Notes: generated by a model from the letters alone, not told the origin. Counted from the stretch's first letter, positions 15,664 to 24,173 are shown. The stretch: DNA of 41,551 nt from Bacillota bacterium (GCA_016286445.1 JAEESS010000015.1:1-41551); one strand, 5' to 3'. Numbers and translations: made by a program.

Positions 15664-16740
15664 ATGAACGCAGAATTTATCGAAGCACTGAACGCGCTGG
15701 AGAAGGAACGCGGCATCAAGAAATCCGTGCTGCTCTCCGCATTTGAAGCGGCGCTGATCGTCGCATACAAGCGCAACTACAACTCGACCGCAAACGTCCG
15801 CGCGGAGGTCGACGGAGACACGGGCGAGTACCACATCTACGCGAGCAAGACCGTTGTCGAGAAGGTCGAAACGCCCTCGCAGGAGATCTCGCTGGAACGC
15901 GCAAAGAAGATCAATCCGCTTTATGAGCTCGGCGACGTGCTCGAAGAGGAAGCGTTTACGAAGGACTTCGGACGCATTGCGGCGCAGACCGCAAAGCAGG
16001 TCATGGTGCAGCGCATCCGCGAGGCGGAACGCGGCAACATCTATGACGAATACATTGAGAAGGAAAATGAGATCCTGACGGCGATCGTCCAGCGCGTGGA
16101 GAAGGGCAATGCTTACGTCGAGCTCGGCAAGACGGACGGCATCCTGACCGCGAACGAGATGATCCCCGGCGAGGAATACGAAATGAACGAGCGCATCAAG
16201 GTCTATGTGCTGGAGGTGCGCAAGGAAAACAAGGGACCGCAGGTCGTCGTGAGCCGCACGCATCCGGGACTTGTCAAGCGCCTCTTCGAGCTCGAAGTGC
16301 CCGAGATCCAGAGCGGCACGGTGGTGATCAAGTCCATCGCGCGCGAAGCGGGCTTCCGCACCAAGGTCTCCGTGTTTTCGACCGATCCGCAGGTCGACGC
16401 GGTCGGCGCATGCGTCGGTCCGCGCGGTGCGCGTGTGGAGCGCATCGTCAATGAGCTGCACAACGAGAAGATCGACATCATCGAGTACGATTCCGACAGC
16501 GCGATCTACATTGCAAAGGCTTTGAGCCCCGCGAAGGTGCTGATGGTCTACGTCAATGAGGACGAAAAAGCGGCGCGCGTCATCGTGCCGGATTCGCAGC
16601 TGTCGCTTGCCATCGGCAAGGAGGGACAGAACGCGCGTCTTGCCGCGAAGCTGACCGGCTGGAAGATCGACATCAAGAGCCAGTCGCAGGCGGACGCAGC
16701 GGTGGACGCCGCGCAGGCGGAAGAGAACGCGGAGGAATAA
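15664..16740 (+). CDS. nusA: Transcription termination/antitermination protein NusA
   Basis: A 358-residue RNA polymerase factor that controls pausing, termination and antitermination. It has the N-terminal polymerase-binding domain (residues 1-125), an S1 domain (about 130-200, beginning ILTAIVQRVEKGNAYVELG), then two KH domains, with VGACVGPRGARVERIV near 243 and AIGKEGQNARLAAKLTGW near 318. It lacks the C-terminal acidic repeats of Proteobacteria, as in other Bacillota. ATG at 15664 is chosen because AAAGGAAA lies about eight bases upstream. An upstream extension of the frame would overlap rimP. Confidence 0.96.
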   Translation: MNAEFIEALNALEKERGIKKSVLLSAFEAALIVAYKRNYNSTANVRAEVDGDTGEYHIYASKTVVEKVETPSQEISLERAKKINPLYELGDVLEEEAFTKDFGRIAAQTAKQVMVQRIREAERGNIYDEYIEKENEILTAIVQRVEKGNAYVELGKTDGILTANEMIPGEEYEMNERIKVYVLEVRKENKGPQVVVSRTHPGLVKRLFELEVPEIQSGTVVIKSIAREAGFRTKVSVFSTDPQVDAVGACVGPRGARVERIVNELHNEKIDIIEYDSDSAIYIAKALSPAKVLMVYVNEDEKAARVIVPDSQLSLAIGKEGQNARLAAKLTGWKIDIKSQSQADAAVDAAQAEENAEE

Positions 16741-16744
16741 GCGA

Positions 16745-17020
16745 TTGAAAAAGATCCCGATGCGGATGTGCGTCGCCTGCCGTGAGATGCGGGCGAAAAA
16801 AGACCTGATGCGCATCGTGCGCACCGCGGAGGGCGAGCTCGTGCTCGACCTGACCGGAAAGCGTTCCGGACGCGGCGCGTATCTTTGCCGCGACGCGGCG
16901 TGCATGAACAAAGCAATCAAAACGCGTGCGCTGGAGCGTGCGCTCGAAGCGCCGATGAACGACGCGCTGAAGACGGCAATCGCTTCGGAGATCGGATATG
17001 ATGCAGGATCGGCTGTATAA
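16745..17020 (+). CDS. ylxR: YlxR/RnpM family RNA-binding protein
   Basis: A 91-residue basic protein of the YlxR family (DUF448), reported in Bacillus as a modulator of RNase P. Features are the two N-terminal cysteines (MCVACR), KKDLMRIVR, and the signature SGRGAYLCRDAAC near residue 43. It starts with TTG at 16745, seven to eight bases after GGAGGA at the end of nusA. It overlaps the next gene by 23 bases. The position between nusA and the L7Ae-like gene is the normal one in Bacillota. Confidence 0.93.
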   Translation: MKKIPMRMCVACREMRAKKDLMRIVRTAEGELVLDLTGKRSGRGAYLCRDAACMNKAIKTRALERALEAPMNDALKTAIASEIGYDAGSAV

Positions 17021-17312
17021 CGCGATCGGGCTGTGCCGAAAAGCCGGCAAAGCGAAAAGCGGCGCGTTTGCCGCGGAGAACGCGATCAAAGCCGGAAAGG
17101 CAAAGCTGGTCCTCTTGGAAGAGGGAGCGTCGGAGGCGACGAAGACGCGTTATGAACATCTGTGCGCGGCGCACGGGGTCCCGTTTTATACGGTGGAGAC
17201 CGTGGGCGGCGCGATCGGAAAGGATTCGCACATCGTGATGGCGGTGACGGATCCCGATTTCCGGGATATGATCGAGCGCGCAATGCGCAATACCGATGAA
17301 AAGCGGGGATGA
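16998..17312 (+). CDS. L7Ae-family K-turn-binding protein (YlxQ-like)
   Basis: A 104-residue member of the L7Ae/L30e family, which binds kink-turn RNA. It matches the YlxQ/RplGA proteins encoded between ylxR and infB in Bacillota. Conserved pieces are [21 protein letters not shown] at the start, a [19 protein letters not shown] strand-helix, and [20 protein letters not shown]. Two adjacent ATGs (16998, 17001) are possible. The first is given because CGGAGA ends six bases before it. The gene overlaps both neighbours, indicating coupled translation. Confidence 0.9.
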   Translation: MMQDRLYNAIGLCRKAGKAKSGAFAAENAIKAGKAKLVLLEEGASEATKTRYEHLCAAHGVPFYTVETVGGAIGKDSHIVMAVTDPDFRDMIERAMRNTDEKRG

Positions 17313-17314
17313 GT

Positions 17315-19819
17315 ATGGCAACGAATTTTCTGGAAACAGCAAAAACTCTGAAAGAAGAAATGCAGGCGCTGCTGCACAGGCTTGACGCGACGAAGGGTGC
17401 GATCGGCACGCTTCTGGATACCGCGCGCCGCACGGAAGGCAGTATGATCGACCGTGAGGAAAAGGAAAAGCAGGAGCGCGAGGAACGCGAACGCGCCGAG
17501 CGGCTGAAGGCAATGCTTGAAAGCGAGGAGGACGTCGTGGTGCATGCCGGCGGCGTCGAGGAACCGGAGCCGCAGCCCGAGGTGCAGACCGAACCGGAAA
17601 AGCCGGCGGAGGTCAAGGAAACGCCGAAGCCTGCGCCGCAGCGGACCGAAGAGCGTCCGCAGCGCCCGCAGAACGCCAAAGAGCAGGGCAAGGACCGTCC
17701 GCAGGGCGACCGCAGACAGGGCGGCAGCGACCGTCCGCAGGGCGAGCGCAGACCGGGCGGAGACCGTCCGCAGGGCGAGCGGCGGCAGAACGACAGCCGC
17801 GGACCGCGCCGCGACACTTCCGCAGGCTCGCGTGCGGTCGTGATCAACGTGCCGAGTCCGGCGGACACCGGAAAGAACAACAGAACGGACAAGAAAAAGA
17901 CGTTCGACACCACGGATAAGAAGGCAAAGAACAAAAAGACGATGATGAAGGAACAGGGGCCGACCGCGCGCGGTTGGGAAGACGACAGTCAGATGGGCAA
18001 TCGCCGCAAGGTGAAGAAGCACGAGCAGGAGGCGCAGCAGCCGAAGCCCACGCCCGTTGTGATCGACCACGCCGTGATCACCGCGGAAACGATCACGGTC
18101 AAGGACCTTTCCGAAAAGCTCGGCAAGCCCGCAAACGAGATCCTGAAAAAGCTGCTGATGCTCGGCATCATCGCAAACATCAATCAGGAGCTGGATTTCG
18201 ACACCTGCGAGCTCATCGCGAGCGAGTTCAATATCACGCTCGAACAGCAGATCGCAAAGTCCTTTGAGGACGTTCTGATGGATTCCGCGGACGACGTCGA
18301 CGCGCCGGAAACCTTGAAGCCGCGTCCGCCGGTCGTCACGATCATGGGTCACGTCGACCACGGCAAGACGTCGCTCCTCGACGCGATCCGCAATTCGCAC
18401 GTTACCGCAGGCGAGGCGGGCGGCATTACGCAGCACATCGGCGCGTATACCGTCACCCTGAACGGCAAGCAGATCACCTTCATCGACACGCCGGGTCACG
18501 AAGCGTTCACGGCGATGCGTGCGCGCGGCGCGCAGGTCACGGATATCGTCATCCTGGTCGTCGCGGCGGACGACGGCATCATGCCGCAGACGATCGAGGC
18601 GATCAACCATGCAAAGGCTGCGGGCGTTCCGATCGTCGTTGCGATCAACAAGATCGACCGCGACACCGCGGATCCCGAACGCGTCAAGCAGCAGCTCACC
18701 GAATACGGTCTCGTCACCGAGGAATGGGGCGGCGATACGATCTGCGTGCCGGTCTCGGCAAAGAAGCAGATCAACCTCGATCAGCTCCTCGAAATGGTTC
18801 TGCTGCAGGCGGACGTTCTGGAGCTCAAGGCGAATCCGGACCGTCTTGCGAAGGGCACGATCATCGAAGCGGAGCTCGACAGGAACCGCGGTCCGGTGGC
18901 AACGGTGCTGGTGCAGAACGGTACGCTGAAGAAGGGCGACATGATCGTTGCCGGCACGGCGTTCGGCAAGGTCCGCGCCATGATGGACGACAAGGGCAGA
19001 AGCGTGAACAGCGCGGGTCCGTCCACGCCGGTCGAGGTGCTCGGCTTCAATGAAGTGCCCGCGGCGGGCGATCTCCTGTTTGCGGCAAATGACGACAAGC
19101 TGAGCCGTCAGGTCGCGGATGAGCGTCGCCAGAAGGCAAAGGCGGCGCAGGTCAAGCAGGCGCAGAAGGTCTCTTTGGACGACCTCTTCAGCCAGATGGC
19201 GGAGGGCGATCTCAAGGAACTCAGCCTGATCGTCAAGGCGGACGTGCAGGGCTCGGTCGAAGCGGTCAAGCAGTCGCTTGAAAAGCTCAGTAACGACGAG
19301 GTCCGTGTGCGCGTCATCCACAGCGGCGTCGGCGCGATCACCGGTTCGGACATCATGTTTGCGTCCGCGTCGAACGCGATCGTCATCGGCTTTAACGTGC
19401 GTCCGGATTCCACGGCGCGCGCAGCCGCCGAAAAGGAAAAGGTCGACGTGCGTACCTACCGCGTCATCTACAACGCGATCGAGGACGTCGAAAACGCGAT
19501 GAAGGGCATGTTCAAGCCCGTATTCCAGGAGGTCGAGCTCGGCCGCTGCACGGTCCGCTCCACGTTCCGCATCTCCGGCGTCGGCACGATCGCGGGCGCG
19601 TACGTCAACGAGGGCAAGGTCACGAGGACCGCGCAGGTGCGTGTGGTCCGCGGCGGCATCGTCCTGCACGACGGCAAGATCGCTTCGCTGAAGCGCTTCA
19701 AGGACGACGCGAAGGAGGTCCTTGCGGGCTATGAGTGCGGCATTTCGATCGAAAACTTCAACGACATCTTAGAGGATGACGTCATTGAATGCTACATGAT
19801 GGAGGAAGTGAAGCGCTGA
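17315..19819 (+). CDS. infB: Translation initiation factor IF-2
   Basis: An 834-residue GTPase that places initiator tRNA on the 30S subunit. The GTPase core has [14 protein letters not shown] near residue 343, [12 protein letters not shown] and SAKK, and domains II-IV run to the end. One IF2_N domain ([20 protein letters not shown]) directly precedes it, near residue 260. The first 240 residues are unusual: a coiled-coil-like N terminus ([19 protein letters not shown]), a Glu/Lys/Arg helix, a Pro/Glu stretch and three DRPQG(D/E)RR repeats at about 126-160. No first IF2_N copy is visible. ATG at 17315 follows GGGG by six bases. An in-frame ATG at 17309 overlaps that site. Confidence 0.96.
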   Translation: MATNFLETAKTLKEEMQALLHRLDATKGAIGTLLDTARRTEGSMIDREEKEKQEREERERAERLKAMLESEEDVVVHAGGVEEPEPQPEVQTEPEKPAEVKETPKPAPQRTEERPQRPQNAKEQGKDRPQGDRRQGGSDRPQGERRPGGDRPQGERRQNDSRGPRRDTSAGSRAVVINVPSPADTGKNNRTDKKKTFDTTDKKAKNKKTMMKEQGPTARGWEDDSQMGNRRKVKKHEQEAQQPKPTPVVIDHAVITAETITVKDLSEKLGKPANEILKKLLMLGIIANINQELDFDTCELIASEFNITLEQQIAKSFEDVLMDSADDVDAPETLKPRPPVVTIMGHVDHGKTSLLDAIRNSHVTAGEAGGITQHIGAYTVTLNGKQITFIDTPGHEAFTAMRARGAQVTDIVILVVAADDGIMPQTIEAINHAKAAGVPIVVAINKIDRDTADPERVKQQLTEYGLVTEEWGGDTICVPVSAKKQINLDQLLEMVLLQADVLELKANPDRLAKGTIIEAELDRNRGPVATVLVQNGTLKKGDMIVAGTAFGKVRAMMDDKGRSVNSAGPSTPVEVLGFNEVPAAGDLLFAANDDKLSRQVADERRQKAKAAQVKQAQKVSLDDLFSQMAEGDLKELSLIVKADVQGSVEAVKQSLEKLSNDEVRVRVIHSGVGAITGSDIMFASASNAIVIGFNVRPDSTARAAAEKEKVDVRTYRVIYNAIEDVENAMKGMFKPVFQEVELGRCTVRSTFRISGVGTIAGAYVNEGKVTRTAQVRVVRGGIVLHDGKIASLKRFKDDAKEVLAGYECGISIENFNDILEDDVIECYMMEEVKR

Positions 19820-20193
19820 TGGCAAAGGTCAGAAACGAACGTCTCCGCGAGGAGCTCAAGAAAACGGTCAGCGCGATCATCTTCGACATGAAAGACCCGC
19901 GCATCCCGGCGGTGACCTCGATCACCGAGATGGAGATCACGCCGGACCTCAAGTACGCCAAGGCGCATGTGTCGGTGTTCGATTCCGACGAGAACGCGGC
20001 AAAGACTGCGGTCGACGCGCTGAACCACGCGGCGGGCTTCATCGGACACGAGGTCGGCGCAAGGATGACGATCCGCAGAGTGCCGGCGATCAAGTTTGTG
20101 GCAGATGATTCGATCGCGTACTCGGTGCATATCTCCGAGGTGATCCGTTCGCTGCACAAGGACGACAAACCCGAAAAGGAGCCGGAAGCATGA
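19819..20193 (+). CDS. rbfA: 30S ribosome-binding factor A
   Basis: A 124-residue KH-fold protein for late 30S maturation and cold adaptation. It begins [20 protein letters not shown] and has the family's DPRIPAVTSITEMEITPDL and YAKAHVSVF near residues 30-60. The RRVPAIKFVADDSIAYSVHI C-terminal strand is also present. The ATG overlaps the infB stop by one base, and GGAGGAAG in the last infB codons is the likely ribosome-binding site. The last codons overlap the next gene by four bases. Confidence 0.95.
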   Translation: MAKVRNERLREELKKTVSAIIFDMKDPRIPAVTSITEMEITPDLKYAKAHVSVFDSDENAAKTAVDALNHAAGFIGHEVGARMTIRRVPAIKFVADDSIAYSVHISEVIRSLHKDDKPEKEPEA

Positions 20194-21146
20194 ATCTCAA
20201 AGCAGCGGCGTCCTTTCTGCAATCGCATACAAGCTTTGTTCTGGCAGCCCACCAGTCGCCCGACGGCGACACGCTGGGCTCTTGCCTTGCTCTGCGGGAA
20301 GCGCTCCTTGCAATGGGCAAGGACGCGGCGGTCGTTTGCCCGGACCGCGTGCCGCCGTATCTCGGCTTTCTTGCCGGCGCGGACACGGTGACCGGCACGG
20401 ACGGGATCGAACCGCCGAAGGAGGCGGTGATCTTCGTCGACTGTGCGGACCACAGACGCACGGGACACCTGCAGGCGGCGTTGGAGACGGCGCCGTATCA
20501 GTTCTGCATCGACCATCACGGCACGAATCCGCGCGAATCGAAGGACGGCGACTGGGTGGAAGAGGTCTCCGCGACCGGCGAGCTGATCCTGCGGCTTTTG
20601 GACGCGCTGGATGCACCGATCACACGCGGGATCGCGGATGCGCTGTACACGGCGATCGCGACCGATACCGGCAATTTCTCATACGGGAACACCTCGCCGG
20701 AGGCGTTCGAGGCGGCAGCAAAGCTTTTGGGGTACGGCATCAATCTGCCGGAGCTGAACCGGGTGCTGTTTCGGGAGATGCCTCTTCGGAAAGCAAAGCT
20801 TGTGGCGTACACGCTCGGACATATGGAGCTTTCCGAAGACGGACGGCTCAATCTGCTTGCGATCCCGACCGCGGCGCTTTCGGCGTGCGGCGCGACCAAG
20901 GAGGACACCGAGGGACTGATCGACTGGCTGCGCGATATCGATACGGTCGAGGCGGCTTGCGTGCTGCGTGAAAGCGACGACTGCGTACGCGTGAGCATGC
21001 GCAGCAAACGGTGTTGCGACGTGGCGGAGATCGCAAAGCGCTTCGGCGGCGGCGGGCATGTCGCGGCGGCGGGCTGCACGCTGTACCTGCCGCTCGAAGA
21101 GGCGGTCCGCACGATGCGCGAAGCGCTTACGGAAGCACTGCAATGA
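20190..21146 (+). CDS. nrnA: Bifunctional oligoribonuclease/PAP phosphatase NrnA-like (DHH family)
   Basis: A 318-residue DHH/DHHA1 phosphoesterase. NrnA degrades short RNA oligomers and dephosphorylates 3'-phosphoadenosine 5'-phosphate. Metal-binding motifs are SPDGDTLGS (near residue 29), VDCAD (near 91), DHHGTN (near 110) and TDTGNFSY (near 155). The DHHA1 substrate-binding motif FGGGGHVAAAGC is near 285. The length is normal for the family. It is coupled to rbfA and truB by 4-base ATGA overlaps, as in many Clostridia. Confidence 0.92.
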   Translation: MNLKAAASFLQSHTSFVLAAHQSPDGDTLGSCLALREALLAMGKDAAVVCPDRVPPYLGFLAGADTVTGTDGIEPPKEAVIFVDCADHRRTGHLQAALETAPYQFCIDHHGTNPRESKDGDWVEEVSATGELILRLLDALDAPITRGIADALYTAIATDTGNFSYGNTSPEAFEAAAKLLGYGINLPELNRVLFREMPLRKAKLVAYTLGHMELSEDGRLNLLAIPTAALSACGATKEDTEGLIDWLRDIDTVEAACVLRESDDCVRVSMRSKRCCDVAEIAKRFGGGGHVAAAGCTLYLPLEEAVRTMREALTEALQ

Positions 21147-22012
21147 TCGAGGGGATCGTGACCGTGCTGAAGCCGCCGGCGATGTCGAGCTCCGACGTCG
21201 TGGTGGATATACGGAAGATTTTTGAAACGAAGCGGGTCGGGCATCTCGGCACGCTCGATCCCGAGGCAGCGGGCGTTCTGCCCGTGTGCGTCGGACGCGC
21301 GGTGCGGCTGTTCGATTATCTGGTCGATAAACAGAAGACCTACCTTGCCGAGATCGCGTTCGGCGCAAGCACCGATACGCAGGATGCGCAGGGAACGGTC
21401 GTCGAAACGAGTGACGCCGTCGTGACTGCGGAGATGCTGGAAGCGGTTCTGCCGCGGTTTACCGGCACGATCACGCAGACGCCGCCGATGTATTCCGCGC
21501 TGAAATTCAACGGACAAAAGCTTTACGATCTCGCGCTTTCCGGGAAGGAGATCCCGGATAAATCCCGCGAGATCGAAATTGCGTCGCTCAAATGCGTCGG
21601 AATGCGCCTGAAAAACCGCTTTTTCATCGAGGTCGTATGCTCGCGCGGGACGTATATCCGTACACTCTGCGCCGATATCGGCGCCACGCTCCAAGTGCCT
21701 GCGCATATGGCGTTTCTTCTGCGCACGGCGTCGGGACCGTTTACGCTCGACGATGCGCATTCGATCGCGGAGCTTGCGGACATGAAAGAGCAGGGAAGAT
21801 TGACCGAAGCGCTGACAAGCTGTGAGGACGCGGTCGCATTTTTGCCGCGGCTCGATCTTCGGAGCGACCGAAGAAAGCCGGCGATGAACGGACTTCCGAC
21901 GCGCACAAACGCGGCGGATGGGACGTATCGTTTCTATTGCGACGGATATTTGGGTGTCGGCGCCGTGCAAAACGGCGACGCGCGATTGAAAGTGCATTTG
22001 TACGGGGAGTGA
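21143..22012 (+). CDS. truB: tRNA pseudouridine(55) synthase
   Basis: A 289-residue pseudouridine synthase that modifies U55 in the T-loop of tRNAs. The catalytic aspartate is Asp39 in GHLGTLDPEAAGVLPV. Other family motifs are KTYLAEIAFG, QTPPMYSALKFNGQKLYDLA, and CSRGTYIRTLCADIG. The ATG overlaps the nrnA stop, with GGAAG seven bases upstream. The stop codon is immediately followed by the first structured repeat unit, which also separates truB from its usual neighbour ribF. Confidence 0.95.
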   Translation: MIEGIVTVLKPPAMSSSDVVVDIRKIFETKRVGHLGTLDPEAAGVLPVCVGRAVRLFDYLVDKQKTYLAEIAFGASTDTQDAQGTVVETSDAVVTAEMLEAVLPRFTGTITQTPPMYSALKFNGQKLYDLALSGKEIPDKSREIEIASLKCVGMRLKNRFFIEVVCSRGTYIRTLCADIGATLQVPAHMAFLLRTASGPFTLDDAHSIAELADMKEQGRLTEALTSCEDAVAFLPRLDLRSDRRKPAMNGLPTRTNAADGTYRFYCDGYLGVGAVQNGDARLKVHLYGE

Positions 22013-22126
22013 CTACCCCTCAGTCGCCTTGCGGCGACAGCTCCCCTTACAAGGGGAGCTCGATAGGGGAGAATTGACCTCCCTCTGATGAGGGAGGTGG
22101 CAGCCGTAAGGCTGACGGAAGGAGAG
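22013..22126. repeat. Structured repeat unit A (about 114 bp)
   Basis: It begins CTACCCCTCAGTC at the base after the truB stop and ends GACGGAAGGAGAG. Hairpins in order are GTCGCC/GGCGAC, GCTCCCCTT/AAGGGGAGC, CCTCCCTC/GAGGGAGG and CAGCC-GTAA-GGCTG (a GNRA loop). The end sequences can pair with each other in a long-range stem. It is separated from unit B by AAGTGACGAA. Confidence 0.9.
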
Positions 22127-22136
22127 AAGTGACGAA

Positions 22137-22251
22137 CTACCCCTCCGTCGGTCTGACGACCGACACTTCCCTGACAAGGGGAGGTCGAGAGGGACACATT
22201 GACCTCCCTCTGACGAGGGAGGTGGCAGCCGTAAGGCTGACGGAAGGAGAG
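22137..22251. repeat. Structured repeat unit B (about 115 bp), carrying the DUF559 gene's ribosome-binding site
   Basis: Same four-hairpin plan as unit A, with the first stem changed to GTCGGT/ACCGAC. The last hairpin again has a GTAA loop. The unit's right end GACGGAAGGAGAG holds AAGGAG, 11 bases before the ATG of the DUF559 gene. Confidence 0.9.
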
Positions 22252-22260
22252 ACCGCAGCG

Positions 22261-22644
22261 ATGAAGCCGTACAATAAGGAAAACGTGGTTCTTGCAAGGA
22301 ATCTCCGGAAAACAATGACCTTTCCGGAACGGGAGCTATGGTATCATTTTCTGCGGGCGTATCCGATTCGCTTCCAAAGACAAAAGCTGATCGGAGACTA
22401 TATCGTCGATTTTTACTGCGCAAGGGCGGGGCTGGTCGTTGAACTCGACGGCCCGTATCACGGGATTGAACGGCAGATGGCAGATGATGAGAAGCGGACG
22501 AAATGGCTCGAATCGCAGGGACTGCTCGTCCTGCGCTTTCAAAACAAGGACGTTGTGAAGAATCTGTACGGCGTAACGCTGGAAATCGACCGAGTCGCGA
22601 AAGAACGGTGTGAAGTGCGGAGGACTACCCCTCCGTCGGTCTGA
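22261..22644 (+). CDS. DUF559 family endonuclease-like protein
   Basis: A 127-residue protein of the DUF559 family, which shares the PD-(D/E)xK nuclease-like fold with Vsr mismatch endonucleases. It begins MKPYNKENVVLARNLRKTM, then has TFPERELWYHFLR, and the likely active-site strands GDYIVDFYC and VVELDGPYHG (Asp and Glu-x-Asp). LLVLRFQNKDV is the last conserved strand. ATG at 22261 is chosen because the homologous region starts there and AAGGAG is 11 bases upstream, inside repeat B. The last codons (RRTTPPSV) and stop are made of repeat C sequence. It interrupts truB-ribF. Whether it cuts DNA is not known. Confidence 0.85.
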   Translation: MKPYNKENVVLARNLRKTMTFPERELWYHFLRAYPIRFQRQKLIGDYIVDFYCARAGLVVELDGPYHGIERQMADDEKRTKWLESQGLLVLRFQNKDVVKNLYGVTLEIDRVAKERCEVRRTTPPSV

Positions 22645-22740
22645 CAACCGACACCTCCCCTGACAAGGGGAGGTCGAGGGGGACACATTGACCTCCCTCT
22701 GACGAGGGAGGTGGCAGCCGCAAGGCTGACGGAGGGAGAG
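22625..22740. repeat. Structured repeat unit C (about 116 bp), overlapping the end of the DUF559 gene
   Basis: CTACCCCTCCGTC at the left end and GACGGAGGGAGAG at the right end are inverted copies, 11 of 13 positions matching. Internal stems are GTCGGT/ACCGAC, ACCTCCCCT/AGGGGAGGT, CCTCCCTC/GAGGGAGG and CAGCC-GCAA-GGCTG. The DUF559 stop TGA (22642-22644) lies in the first loop. Confidence 0.9.
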
Positions 22741-22750
22741 AAGTGACGAA

Positions 22751-22866
22751 CTACCCCTCCGTCGGTCTGACGACCGACACCTCCCCTGACAAGGGGAGGT
22801 CGAGAGGGATACATTGACCTCCCTCTGATGAGGGAGGTGGCAGCCGCAAGGCTGACGGAGGGAGAG
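22751..22866. repeat. Structured repeat unit D (about 116 bp)
   Basis: Nearly identical to unit C, after the same AAGTGACGAA linker. It ends 34 bases before the ribF start. ribF's own ribosome-binding site is outside the repeat. Confidence 0.9.
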
Positions 22867-22900
22867 AAGAACTTTGTCAACAGCAGTCTATGGAGGACGT

Positions 22901-23818
22901 ATGAACAGGACGGTCGTGGCGCTGGGAATGTTTGACGGCGTGCATATGGGGCATCGGGCGCTTTTACGGCGGGCGGCGGAGATCGCGCGCGCAAACGGCG
23001 ATACCGCGGTCGCGTTTACCTACGACAACCACCCGAAGGAACTGTTCTCCGGCACGTTCTCATACCTCTGCACAAAGGAACAGCGCGAGGAACAGATCCT
23101 GTCGACCGGCTGCGATCGCATGGACAGCGTTCCGTTCGACGCGGCGTTTGCATCGATGACGCCGGAGCAGTTTATCGACTGGCTTACGGCACGCTATGCG
23201 GGCGGCGTTTCCGCGATCGTTGCGGGCTACGATTATCGCTTCGGCGCAAAGGCAGCAGGGGATACGAACCTCTTGGCGACGCTGTGCAGGGATCGGGGGA
23301 TTGCGCTCGCCGTGATCGACGAGGTCAGGATCGACGGGGTGACGTGCTCTTCGACGCGGGTGCGGGAAGCGATCCGCGAGGGGGATATGGAATTTGCGGA
23401 ACACATGCTTTTAAGACCCTACACGCTTTCCGGCACGGTCGTGCACGCAAAGGCGCTGGGACGCCGGTTCGACTGCCCGACAGCGAATCTGGACGCGGGA
23501 AAGCAGCTGCTGCCGAAGGACGGCGTCTATGCGACGGAGCTGCTGTTTGAGGGAAACCGGTACGACGCGGTGACCAATGTGGGGACGAATCCCACGGTCG
23601 GCGGAAGGACCCGCACCGTGGAGACGCATGCGATCGGCGAATCGCTCGATCTCTACGGCAAACGCGTCGAGGTCGCGTTTTTCAGGCGTCTGCGGGACGA
23701 GAAACGGTTCGATTCCAAGGACCTGCTGTTCGCGCAGATCAGAAAAGACGCCGAAACGGCAAAAAAAGTGTGCGAAAAACGCAAAAAAAGTGTTTACAAT
23801 TCGGAACCGTTGTGCTAA
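22901..23818 (+). CDS. ribF: Bifunctional riboflavin kinase/FAD synthetase
   Basis: A 305-residue enzyme making FMN and then FAD from riboflavin. The N-terminal adenylyltransferase part has GMFDGVHMGHRALL (near residue 9), FTYDNHP, and SSTRVREAIREGD (near 155). The C-terminal kinase part begins LSGTVVHAKALGRRF, followed by DCPTANL and GVYAT. ATG at 22901 follows GGAGG by four to five bases. A TTG 27 bases upstream in the same frame is less likely. The last codons include a Lys-rich stretch (KKVCEKRKKS), and the stop overlaps the -10 box of the rpsO promoter. Confidence 0.94.
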   Translation: MNRTVVALGMFDGVHMGHRALLRRAAEIARANGDTAVAFTYDNHPKELFSGTFSYLCTKEQREEQILSTGCDRMDSVPFDAAFASMTPEQFIDWLTARYAGGVSAIVAGYDYRFGAKAAGDTNLLATLCRDRGIALAVIDEVRIDGVTCSSTRVREAIREGDMEFAEHMLLRPYTLSGTVVHAKALGRRFDCPTANLDAGKQLLPKDGVYATELLFEGNRYDAVTNVGTNPTVGGRTRTVETHAIGESLDLYGKRVEVAFFRRLRDEKRFDSKDLLFAQIRKDAETAKKVCEKRKKSVYNSEPLC

Positions 23819-23821
23819 ACT
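23793..23821 (+). promoter_or_regulatory. Promoter of rpsO
   Basis: TTTACA at 23793-23798, a 17-bp spacer and TAAACT at 23816-23821, with TGC directly before the -10 (extended -10). It lies inside the 3' end of ribF. Confidence 0.72.
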
Positions 23822-23831
23822 GTCAAAGGTC

Positions 23832-23898
23832 AAACCGTAAGCTGGGTTGATGCGACTCTCCGACGCCATACGCAGCCTGCGGGGATACGGAATAAAAG
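23832..23898 (+). promoter_or_regulatory. Possible structured leader of rpsO
   Basis: The 80-base leader can close with CCGTA (23837-23841 region) and TACGG (near 23886-23890), with inner pairing GCTG/CAGC. S15 controls its own mRNA through differently shaped leaders in many bacteria, so this is a candidate. I do not recognise it as a known class. Confidence 0.35.
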
Positions 23899-23910
23899 GA
23901 GGAAAACATC

Positions 23911-24165
23911 ATGACGAAACAGGAAATCATCGCTAAGTACGCGCTGCACGAGGGCGACACGGGTTCTCCCGAGGTTCAGATCGCGCTTCTGACCGAACGC
24001 ATCAATCACCTCAACGAGCACCTCAAGGTCAACCAGAAGGACCATCACTCCCGCCGCGGTCTTCTGAAGATGGTCGGTACCCGCAGAGGTCTGCTGAACT
24101 ATCTGAAGGAAAAGGACATCGAGCGTTACAGAGCGATCATCGCAGCATTGAACCTCAGAAAGTAA
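23911..24165 (+). CDS. rpsO: 30S ribosomal protein S15
   Basis: An 84-residue primary 16S rRNA-binding protein, slightly shorter than the usual 88. It has the family's [17 protein letters not shown] and the loop [18 protein letters not shown] (near residue 45), which holds the RNA-contacting residues. It ends [22 protein letters not shown] precedes the ATG by eight bases. A terminator follows directly and pnp comes next, as in Bacillus and E. coli. Confidence 0.97.
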   Translation: MTKQEIIAKYALHEGDTGSPEVQIALLTERINHLNEHLKVNQKDHHSRRGLLKMVGTRRGLLNYLKEKDIERYRAIIAALNLRK

Positions 24166-24173
24166 AGAGAAAG

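Noticed and set aside
17186-19669. A very long open frame on the minus strand opposite infB, with similar ones opposite the importer ATPase (538-2310) and rimP-nusA (15280-16920).
   Set aside because: They mirror real genes in a GC-rich genome with few stop codons. Their translations are Arg/His/Asp-rich with no recognisable domain, and infB, the ATPase and nusA are unmistakable.
22129-22260. A longer DUF559 protein starting inside repeat unit B.
   Set aside because: The extra residues would be translated repeat. The homologous part begins at the ATG at 22261, which has a suitably placed AAGGAG.
22013-22866. A CRISPR-like array, because of regularly repeated units.
   Set aside because: Units are 114-116 bp, internally structured and separated by only a constant 10-base linker or a gene. 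There are no unique spacers and no cas genes.
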